DNA from: Tritonibacter scottomollicae
GTDB lineage: Bacteria > Pseudomonadota > Alphaproteobacteria > Rhodobacterales > Rhodobacteraceae
Assembly: GCF_003003215.1 (NCBI RefSeq)
Contig: NZ_PVUF01000014.1
Span: forward strand, 29,082-93,081
Direction of reading: 5' to 3'
Length of the DNA: 64,000 nt
Shown here: piece after piece, positions 1-6,201 of the stretch
Numbering within the stretch: position 1 is the stretch's first letter
Layout: each line of letters begins with the position of its first letter
Notes under the pieces: model-generated
What the model was told of the DNA's origin: nothing
The model's input: only the letters and a program-made list of their open reading frames with translations
Databases searched by the model: none
Made by a program: the position numbers and the translations under genes

Positions 1-1178
1 CTGGTCATGGCTCTGAGAACGCCGCCTGGGCTCTTGATCGGGGTGGCCGGATGGAACCTGTTTCGATCAATAATCATGATACAAAGGCTCGCAGCCATAC
101 TACCCATCTGATCAGTGGCATCGTTAAACGCTGAAGGATGAATACCAAGTGGCTGCAATCGATCAATGGCGCCATTTGTGAAATCACGCTCATCAGGATA
201 TAGACGATCCCCTTGCGAAATTTGCACCTGGAGCTGCATTTCCTCCGTGCAGAGGTAAAACAAGCGCATTGGTGTCAGGTGGTCGCCCAAATCGGTCTTG
301 TCTGCCGGTTGCGGATCACGATCATTTCTTACTTTGCTGACTGCGCAGCCGTTAGGCTGTGCAGTCAGCTGGTCTACGTCTGCCCGCTTGCGGGCAGCCC
401 GCATATCCACGATACCATTACAGAATACAGATGTGTCTTGAGTTGTATCTTGTATATATTGAAGGGCATCCGTGTCCGCTCGACCGGACATTTTTTGCTT
501 AGATTGTGAAAAGGCTACCAGCTTATCCAGAACTTCTGAAACCTCGGTCAAATGTTCATGCAACTCATCCACAGATACCGATGCATAGAAGCGTGTAGGC
601 CATGACAGAAACGTATCTGCAGCCTCTCTAAGAGAGCTGTCATCAGGGAAGCGTGGTTGAAGATCCATTAGTTTGCTTTTCACCAGTCGCTTCGCAGCAC
701 TAATTTTTTGCTTCAGGATTGAGCGGTCAATGCGCCCTGAGTGCAGGTCTGCTTCCAGCTCGATCAAACGAGGCATGGCTTCGATTAGTGGGGAGAACAC
801 GATCCCCTGACGATACTCGGAACCATCGGACCGCCGAAACCGGCAACGCCGCCCATTCATCGCCACATCTTTACGGATGAAGCCAAATGCACCTTCAAGG
901 ACAGCTTCTACACGGCGTACCGTGCGTTCATCTTTTCCAGTGAGCGCTGCGATGTTGGACTGCATTGCAAAGCAAACTGGTTCGATGGTTGGATCAACCC
1001 AGTCTGATGGTCGCGTTTCATCAATCATTGCGAGCATGACGGTTAATTGCCCGTCATTCATACCGATCGCGGGTGCTACACGCCTCATTAGTCTCTGCAC
1101 ATCACTGCGCTGCATGTTCCCTGGTAGTACAGGGAATGAATATGCCTCCTCGCGGTAGGCATGGGAAATACTGCTCAA
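1..1178 (-). CDS. repC: Plasmid replication initiator RepC (C-terminus cut by window edge)
   Basis: Continuous minus-strand frame to the left edge, recovered by reading the reverse complement. After a helical start it reads RVAPAIGMNDGQLTVML, then a winged-helix-like stretch (LTGKDERTVRRVEAVLEGA), an NGRRCRFR...FSPLIEAMPRL segment and a late SPGGVLRAM motif; this order matches RepC initiators of alphaproteobacterial repABC plasmids, which bind an origin inside their own gene. Start is uncertain: TTG at 1178 has GGAG 7 nt upstream; ATG at 1115 and TTG at 1205 are in frame. repA and repB, normally directly upstream, are missing here, so this may be a RepC-only replicon or the genes may lie elsewhere on the plasmid. 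A predicted antisense RNA covers the leader. Confidence 0.82.
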   Translation of the reverse strand, partial: MSSISHAYREEAYSFPVLPGNMQRSDVQRLMRRVAPAIGMNDGQLTVMLAMIDETRPSDWVDPTIEPVCFAMQSNIAALTGKDERTVRRVEAVLEGAFGFIRKDVAMNGRRCRFRRSDGSEYRQGIVFSPLIEAMPRLIELEADLHSGRIDRSILKQKISAAKRLVKSKLMDLQPRFPDDSSLREAADTFLSWPTRFYASVSVDELHEHLTEVSEVLDKLVAFSQSKQKMSGRADTDALQYIQDTTQDTSVFCNGIVDMRAARKRADVDQLTAQPNGCAVSKVRNDRDPQPADKTDLGDHLTPMRLFYLCTEEMQLQVQISQGDRLYPDERDFTNGAIDRLQPLGIHPSAFNDATDQMGSMAASLCIMIIDRNRFHPATPIKSPGGVLRAMT

Positions 1179-1285
1179 GGTCTTGCTCCATGTCGTGTGA
1201 AGCAAGGCGGATCTGATCCTAATCTGCAGACAACTAATCTCTGTTCGCACAAATGCGTTTTTTGCTTGCCTGGGATGTAGGGAAT

Positions 1286-1361
1286 GCTGTAGAAAAAGGG
1301 TGACAAGGCTTTTTCTTACAGCACCCCCCGTTTAGGCTCCGCCTTGCGGGGGTTTCTTTTT
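1286..1361 (+). ncRNA. Predicted counter-transcribed RNA (incompatibility RNA) of repC
   Basis: On the strand opposite repC, about 110 nt upstream of its start, two consecutive hairpins occur. Hairpin I pairs 1286-1298 with 1309-1322 (one bulged base, 10-nt loop). Hairpin II is a C-rich/G-rich stem at 1324-1351 with an inner AGGC/GCCT stem, followed by TTTCTTTTT, a textbook intrinsic terminator for the plus strand. In repABC plasmids a small antisense RNA with this layout sits between repB and repC and limits RepC synthesis; position and polarity fit. The promoter is not clear; a weak TTGCCT/TAGAAA pair lies near 1266-1295. This is inference from structure and context. Confidence 0.6.
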
Positions 1362-1405
1362 GTCTTCTCGATAGCTCCTCTTGATTCCTATCCCTGTATG
1401 GTCTC

Positions 1406-1430
1406 GCTACTACCGCTAGCGAGTAGTAGC
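1406..1430. repeat. 25-bp palindrome, possible operator or centromere site
   Basis: GCTACTAC (1406-1413) and GTAGTAGC (1423-1430) are perfect inverted arms around CGCTAGCGA, itself centred on a CGCTAGCG palindrome. It is not followed by a T-run, so it is not a terminator. It does not match the usual repABC parS pattern (GTTNNCNGCNNAAC). It sits alone in the gene-free stretch between the repC leader and the transfer operon. Function unknown; a DNA-binding site is the simplest guess. Confidence 0.35.
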
Positions 1431-1728
1431 GCGCATCTCATGCCCATATAGACCTATCGCCATGATCACGTTCTTTGGTCAGCATGTTCTGTGCGGCATC
1501 CGAATGCCTATGCAAGTCCTACAGAACTGTTTTGGCCCACCACCCCATCCGTCATCATAATTCTAATGCCGAAATAATCCACTTGGCAACAAAGGTATTA
1601 TTTCACCTCTTTCAGTTTTTGCTTGCGCGCCACGCGGTCCGACCTTATCACATGACAACAGACGTGCTACATCGCTTTCTATCAAACGTCAAACATCCTA
1701 TGAAATCGTCTCACTGGGGAGACGATAC

Positions 1729-2097
1729 ATGCCGAGAGAAAGACATTACCTTTTGGTCACGATTGCTGGAGTCCGACTCTGGAGATCAGAGGGTAAGACG
1801 TTTCAAGTGCGGTATGACTTGTTGAGGACAGGGCAGCGCAATGTCTCCTCGGTCTACAACTGCGTCTATCTTCTTGAAGGGCGTGAATACATGCTCGTTG
1901 CCTCTGGAACTCGCCCAGATGGTACAGTTCAAGATCGTAAAATCAGTCTATGGCCCGGTGTCCTTGTTAAACACCACCTTGAATTCGGTGACGGTTCCCA
2001 GATCATTTTCAACCCGGCAGATCAGACAGTCTCAACCTGTTTTTTGGTTGATGATGCGACGGCTAAGATTAGCACTGTCGGTCGCGACCTCACCTAA
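1729..2097 (+). CDS. Hypothetical protein upstream of the transfer operon
   Basis: A 122-residue frame beginning at an ATG with GGGGAGA about 6 nt upstream. The protein is predicted soluble, with no signal peptide or membrane segment, and looks beta-rich (alternating hydrophobics such as LLVTIAGVRLW and YMLVASGT). I do not recognise the family. A competing 138-residue frame (1841-2257) overlaps it; the ribosome-binding site and more protein-like composition favour this one. Its place just ahead of traA would suit a small regulator or a phage-type accessory protein, but nothing in the sequence shows that. Confidence 0.42.
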   Translation: MPRERHYLLVTIAGVRLWRSEGKTFQVRYDLLRTGQRNVSSVYNCVYLLEGREYMLVASGTRPDGTVQDRKISLWPGVLVKHHLEFGDGSQIIFNPADQTVSTCFLVDDATAKISTVGRDLT

Positions 2098-2236
2098 GTC
2101 AGACAATCAATTTAGCTTTAGTACAGCTAACAGCATTGAAGTTTCACCAGAGGCCAGCTCGCATCGCGAACTAGGCCACTATCGCGTGCGCCCCTTTATC
2201 GGGACGACAGCACGCCGATCATTTGAGAATTCCGAG

Positions 2237-2284
2237 TTTCGCCCCGTGATGGGGTGAAAACCCTGCGGTTGAGGGACCGCGGGG
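2237..2284 (+). promoter_or_regulatory. Two back-to-back stem-loops in the traA leader
   Basis: Stem-loop 1 pairs TTTCGCCCC (2237-2245) with GGGGTGAAA (2251-2259), with one G-T pair. Stem-loop 2 pairs CCCTGCGGT (2261-2269) with ACCGCGGGG (2276-2284), with one G-U pair and a six-base loop, then CAATTTTG. They end 40 nt before the traA start. Two adjacent hairpins in a transfer-operon leader could be an attenuator, a stabilising 5-prime structure, or a target/source of an antisense RNA of FinP type. Function is inferred only from position. Confidence 0.45.
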
Positions 2285-2323
2285 CAATTTTGTGCATCTA
2301 CATCAATAGAAGGAACGAGGGAC

Positions 2324-2701
2324 ATGCACTTTTCGAACAACCTGAAGCGGGGGGCCAAAGTTGCATTGGCGACCGCTGCACTCGCGATGAGCGCAACTGG
2401 CGCCATGGCTGCAGGCACGGACACTGGCGTTGAAGCTGGCTTCTTCGCAATTGCGGCGGATATCTCCACCATCCTGTCCGGCGCGGGTGGTTATCTTCTG
2501 ATGATCATGGCCGTTGTCATTGGCGGCATTACTCTTGCCGTCTCGGGGCGCTGGACCCATGTGGCCGTTGCCTTTGGCGTCTCGATCTTCCTTGGCTACG
2601 GTGTTGATACCCTTGCGAGCCTCGGCGGCGTAACGGCGAGCACCGACCTGCTGGCGCAGTCCGCTGTCGATATTGCGGCAGTGGAATCCACCACTCACTA
2701 A
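2324..2701 (+). CDS. traA: TraA-type propilin of the F-like conjugative pilus
   Basis: Pilin subunit of the F-type pilus, processed and stored in the inner membrane before assembly. The 125-residue protein has a basic N-terminus and long hydrophobic signal ending near AMA/AG (residue 29), then two hydrophobic helices separated by a short loop containing SGRWT, the topology of TraA/VirB2 pilins. The start has GGAACGAGGG just upstream. It is the first gene of the transfer operon, followed by a strong stem-loop and traL. Sequence identity between TraA pilins is low, so the call rests mainly on topology, size and position. Confidence 0.85.
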   Translation: MHFSNNLKRGAKVALATAALAMSATGAMAAGTDTGVEAGFFAIAADISTILSGAGGYLLMIMAVVIGGITLAVSGRWTHVAVAFGVSIFLGYGVDTLASLGGVTASTDLLAQSAVDIAAVESTTH

Positions 2702-2710
2702 GCGCCACTT

Positions 2711-2736
2711 CCTCCCGCGCCGCTAGGCGCGGGAGG
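2711..2736 (+). terminator. Perfect 11-bp stem-loop after the pilin gene
   Basis: CCTCCCGCGCC (2711-2721) and GGCGCGGGAGG (2726-2736) form a perfect stem with a GCTA loop nine bases after the traA stop. No T-run follows, so full intrinsic termination is unlikely. Such a hairpin can partly stop transcription or protect the 3-prime end of pilin mRNA, giving more pilin than downstream machinery. Confidence 0.6.
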
Positions 2737-2756
2737 ATCGTCTGTAGGGAATTTTT

Positions 2757-3044
2757 ATGAGCAAAGTCATCAAAATCGAACAGAGGCTGCAAGATCCACC
2801 GATGTTCTTCATCGTGCCCGCTGACGAGGCAATCGCAGGGGCATTTCCGATGCTGATGGGGTTGTTTACGCAGCATGCGATCCCGGGGATCATCGCCGGC
2901 GTGGTGTTCTATTTCATCTGGAAACGAGTTAAAGGTGAGCGCGGACTGCAAGGCTTGCTGGCACTCATCTATTGGATCACGCCGAAAGAGATGTCCGTGT
3001 ATCGCTCTTTCCCAGATAGCGCCGTATGCGCCTGGAGGGCGTGA
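2757..3044 (+). CDS. traL: TraL, pilus assembly membrane protein (VirB3-like)
   Basis: A 95-residue protein with the compact TraL layout: a short N-terminus containing RLQDPP, a central hydrophobic hairpin (MLMGLFTQHAIPGIIAGVVF), then a basic segment (WKRVKGERG) and a GLLALIYW hydrophobic stretch. TraL is the VirB3-like inner-membrane factor of F-type systems, acting with the TraC ATPase in pilus assembly. Its TGA overlaps the ATG of traE, showing translational coupling. Confidence 0.88.
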   Translation: MSKVIKIEQRLQDPPMFFIVPADEAIAGAFPMLMGLFTQHAIPGIIAGVVFYFIWKRVKGERGLQGLLALIYWITPKEMSVYRSFPDSAVCAWRA

Positions 3045-3598
3045 TGAACTTCCAGAACATGGATAAAGCGCTCCGCAAATCCCGCCGTGCCCTGATGGTC
3101 GTAGGTGTTTCTGCTGTCGCGCTTGTTGGCTCAAACGTCCTGATGGCCGCAAAGATGTACTCACAATCCAATCAGGTGGTACTTGTGCCTACGGTGGTCA
3201 GCGATGGCATGGTTGCGCGCGGCTCGGTGGACAAAGGATATGTCGAGGCACTGGCGCTGGATGCAGTCTACGCAATGTATAACAGCTCGCCCCGCACCAT
3301 CCTCTATGGTCGCAGTGTCCTTGAGCGACTGAGCGGCCCTGCAGAACGTGCATCCATCCTTGATACCTACGACCGTATTTCCAAGGACATCACCGAACGG
3401 AAGATCTCGACTGTCTTCTTCCCTCGCAAGATCGAACACAACTTCGCCAAGTATGAAGTTGTGGTTGAAGGCGACCTCGCCACTTACCTCGAAACAACTC
3501 AAGTCACCCGCGAAGATCGCCGGATTTTGATCCGGTTCAAGCCGCAAGCTGGTTCTGTCCGGCTCGCCGCTATCGGGAAAATCTCAGCGCAGGAGTGA
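3044..3598 (+). CDS. traE: TraE, inner-membrane assembly protein (VirB8-like)
   Basis: 184 residues from the ATG at 3044, chosen because it overlaps the traL stop (ATGA) and has GGAGG upstream. One membrane helix (ALMVVGVSAVALVGSNVLMA) precedes a periplasmic domain, as in TraE proteins. TraE is the VirB8-like scaffold at the inner membrane of F-type systems. It overlaps traK by four bases at its 3-prime end, so traE-traK are coupled. Confidence 0.88.
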   Translation: MNFQNMDKALRKSRRALMVVGVSAVALVGSNVLMAAKMYSQSNQVVLVPTVVSDGMVARGSVDKGYVEALALDAVYAMYNSSPRTILYGRSVLERLSGPAERASILDTYDRISKDITERKISTVFFPRKIEHNFAKYEVVVEGDLATYLETTQVTREDRRILIRFKPQAGSVRLAAIGKISAQE

Positions 3599-4329
3599 AC
3601 CTTACCATGCTGAAGTCTATGAAACTGGCTGCGGTCCTCGCAGCCGGGCTGGCCGTGGCTTGCCCAGCGTATGCCGTAGAGCAGCGATTTACTGTCAAAG
3701 AAGATGGTCTGGTCCGCTTCAAAGCATCTACCACCGGCATCACCCGTGTGAGCGTGGTCGGGGACCGAATTGCCTCGATCATCAATGACAACGAGTCCTC
3801 GGTCTACCAGGTCCGCAACGACGAAAAGACCGGCGATCTCTTCCTCAAATATGCCGGACCGGATGAAATGCCGTCCAAAGAGGGCGGATATATCGTCACC
3901 GAAAAAGGCCGCACAGTGGCCTACGAGATCCTGCCGATCCGCTCCGAAACCCAAACGGCGCTGATCACGGTGCGCGGCAACGCGCCGGAAGCAGACGCAC
4001 CATCCGGCGGCACCGCCAGTGGCGGTTTTGCAGAAACCTCCTTCGGGGGAGGCGACGGACTTGCTGACCAGCTGACCTCAGCCACCCGCGACACCATTCG
4101 TACGAAAATCAAAAGCCCGCTGCCGCGCAGTGGTCGCAACGGAGAGCTGATTACGACGCATCGGTTAGGTGAGCTGGTCGGCGAGGTGCGCGTTGCAGCG
4201 GCCGGCAAAGACGCACGGCAGGTACGGGAACAGGAGTTCTATCGCTCGGGTGTTCTCTCGGTTTGGGTTCAGAAAAAGAGCCTCGCGGCTGGCGAGCGCT
4301 CCTGGGTTGTTGTTGTGAGGTCGAAGTGA
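3595..4329 (+). CDS. traK: TraK, outer-membrane core secretin-like protein (VirB9-like)
   Basis: About 240-244 residues, starting at GTG 3595 (overlapping traE) or ATG 3607. A signal peptide (VLAAGLAVACPAYA) leads to a periplasmic beta-rich region with the TraK features FTVKEDGLVRFKASTTGITRV and NDEKTGDLFLKY. With TraV and TraB it forms the F-type core complex across the envelope. The stop overlaps the traB ATG (ATGA). Confidence 0.88.
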   Translation: MNLTMLKSMKLAAVLAAGLAVACPAYAVEQRFTVKEDGLVRFKASTTGITRVSVVGDRIASIINDNESSVYQVRNDEKTGDLFLKYAGPDEMPSKEGGYIVTEKGRTVAYEILPIRSETQTALITVRGNAPEADAPSGGTASGGFAETSFGGGDGLADQLTSATRDTIRTKIKSPLPRSGRNGELITTHRLGELVGEVRVAAAGKDARQVREQEFYRSGVLSVWVQKKSLAAGERSWVVVVRSK

Positions 4330-5600
4330 TGGCGCAGTCAGATCGCAAGAAAAACCAGATCATCGCAATTGGTCTCGTCAGTGGTGTCGTCCTCGTTGGC
4401 TTTATCCTGATGGGGGCGCTGCTGAACAACAGCGATCCAACTGGGGGTCTTCCTAGCCGCTCATCTCCTACGGTCGATGAAACCATCATCTCTGATCGCA
4501 CCGCTGCGGCCTCTCCGGAAATGTCGTGGATCACGTCTGGCCGTCTGAAGATGGAACGGCTGACGAAAGAAACCGAAGAGCTGCGCCAGCTGCTCGATCA
4601 AGCCCGCAAGGAAGCACAAAACCAGTCGGAGACCATTCGACAGGAATATGACGAACTTCTGATCCAACAGACTGCAAAGATCGCCGCACTAGAAGCGGAA
4701 CGGGCCAATACAAGCGCGCCTGCATCCAGCACCGGGCCTGAAGAAACATTCAACGCGGCTGCTGAACGACCTGGAGCGGACCTCACACCACCGCGCGCAT
4801 CTGGCCCGGGTAGCGATTTCGTTCAGCGCCGTCCTCTGTCCCGCACCAGCACGCCGTCGTCACAGGGTGGCACAAGTGAAGCACCGGCCAGCACTGGCGG
4901 CAACTTTGGCCAAAGCTTCACGCTCGCCGCACTTGAGCAGCCGGAAACTGACGAACGCGAAATCCGCCGCCTCGGAAACTACCTGCCTGCAGGGAGCTAC
5001 GCGCCAGCGGTTGTGCTGTCTGGTGCTGACGCCGCCACCAATGTTTCAAACCGGGACAATCCGATCCCGGTTCTGTTCCGGATCACCGGCTCGGCCGTCA
5101 CCGCTGCACTCGGAAAAAGCCGCCCCGCTCGGGTGAACCTCAAGGGCTGCACAGTGCAAGGATCTGCAACCGGAGATCTGTCGTCTGAGCGGGTCAAGGT
5201 CCGCCTCATCTCGATGACCTGTGTGAACGGGCAGGGCGATATTCTGGAAACCAAAGTTGCGGGCTATATGGCGGGCTCTGGCAAGGAAGGCGTGCGCGGC
5301 AAAGTTGTAAGCCGCGAAGGTCCAGCCGTGACCAATGCGATGATCGCAGGTGCGCTTGGCGGACTTGGCAAAGGCATCAGTGCTGCAGGCAATGCCTCGA
5401 TCTCTCAGGAAAACGCTTCTGTAGACCAAATCCTGCGGGGTGCTGGTGTCGGAACACTGGCCGGTGCCGCAGAGAACGCGGCCACGACACTTGCCGATTA
5501 TTACATCAAACGAGCCGAACAATATCAGCCGGTGGTCTCCCTTTACGGCGGCACCAAGGTCGAGCTCGTGTTTCTTGAAGGGGTGGAGCTGGGCCAATGA
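4329..5600 (+). CDS. traB: TraB, envelope-spanning core protein (VirB10-like)
   Basis: 423 residues from ATG 4329, which overlaps the traK stop. Layout: short cytoplasmic tail (SDRKKNQ), one membrane helix (IGLVSGVVLVGFILMGALL), a coiled coil (METLTKETEEL-type heptads near residues 80-130), a Pro/Ser/Thr-rich linker, then the C-terminal VirB10 domain with the Cys-containing ARVNLKGCTVQGSATGDLSS segment and LISMTCVN. TraB links inner and outer membrane and senses substrate passage in T4SS. The final codons overlap traV. Confidence 0.9.
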   Translation: MAQSDRKKNQIIAIGLVSGVVLVGFILMGALLNNSDPTGGLPSRSSPTVDETIISDRTAAASPEMSWITSGRLKMERLTKETEELRQLLDQARKEAQNQSETIRQEYDELLIQQTAKIAALEAERANTSAPASSTGPEETFNAAAERPGADLTPPRASGPGSDFVQRRPLSRTSTPSSQGGTSEAPASTGGNFGQSFTLAALEQPETDEREIRRLGNYLPAGSYAPAVVLSGADAATNVSNRDNPIPVLFRITGSAVTAALGKSRPARVNLKGCTVQGSATGDLSSERVKVRLISMTCVNGQGDILETKVAGYMAGSGKEGVRGKVVSREGPAVTNAMIAGALGGLGKGISAAGNASISQENASVDQILRGAGVGTLAGAAENAATTLADYYIKRAEQYQPVVSLYGGTKVELVFLEGVELGQ

Positions 5601-5986
5601 GATCCATTGCAATTTTGATGTTCGCAACATTTGTCACCGGATGCGTCGCGTCCAACACAGACAAAGATTTCCTCTGTGAAGCGCAGGCCGGATCGCCGTG
5701 CACCACGATTTCTGCTGTCGATGGCACTGGTGCTGCTGGCGTGACCTCCGTGCAGGAACGACCTGAAGATACGGCAGTCAAAAGCCTGGCCCAAAACCCG
5801 CTGTTCGCAGGCAAAGGCAACGTCACTGGCGCGCCAGATGGTGGTTTTCCCTATAACGCAGCCGCCTATCGCTCTCCTGAAGTGGTCGGCACGCTCTGGA
5901 TCGCCCCGATCCTCGACGAGGGAGGGATCATGCATGAGGCACGCTTCGTCCATTTTGTAATTCAAGAAGGCCATTGGCGTCAGTGA
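5597..5986 (+). CDS. traV: TraV, outer-membrane lipoprotein (VirB7-like)
   Basis: 129 residues with a lipoprotein signal ending FVTGC, so Cys16 is the predicted lipidated residue. Two further cysteines (FLCEAQAGSPC) follow, as in TraV, which anchors the core complex to the outer membrane and may be disulfide-linked. The C-terminal region carries the RSPEVVGTLWIAP segment typical of TraV ends. It overlaps traB and the next small gene by four bases each. Confidence 0.85.
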   Translation: MRSIAILMFATFVTGCVASNTDKDFLCEAQAGSPCTTISAVDGTGAAGVTSVQERPEDTAVKSLAQNPLFAGKGNVTGAPDGGFPYNAAAYRSPEVVGTLWIAPILDEGGIMHEARFVHFVIQEGHWRQ

Positions 5987-6201
5987 TGGCCGGCAAATTG
6001 TTGAGCAAGATCGCCTCCCGCATGGCCGAAATCCGTAAAGCGCGGCGCGATGCAGGCTTTAATGAGGTCACGATCTGGGTGCCAGAAGAACAGGTACGCA
6101 CCTTTCGTGACCTTGCTTGGCAGGCGGTGGAAGCCTGCGGGCGCAGCTTTCCGCACCGCGCACCAGATGGCCAGCATAGCCGTCAAAGGAGCAAGAAATG
6201 A
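5986..6201 (+). CDS. Small protein between traV and traC, possible RHH-like fold
   Basis: 71 residues from the ATG at 5986, which overlaps the traV stop; a TTG at 5974 is in frame but less likely. The centre, GFNEVTIWVPEEQVRTFRDL, resembles the beta-strand plus helix of small ribbon-helix-helix-like proteins, and the C-terminus is basic. It overlaps traC by four bases, so it is a true operon member. Role unknown; a transfer regulator or assembly accessory is possible. Confidence 0.65.
   Translation: MAGKLLSKIASRMAEIRKARRDAGFNEVTIWVPEEQVRTFRDLAWQAVEACGRSFPHRAPDGQHSRQRSKK

Noticed and set aside
1841..2257. 138-codon plus-strand frame overlapping the 1729-2097 gene
   Set aside because: No ribosome site at its start and less protein-like composition; treated as a shadow of the 1729 frame.
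2711..2736. Strong intrinsic terminator that would end the transfer operon after traA
   Set aside because: No T-run follows and the downstream genes overlap in one operon, so full termination is unlikely.
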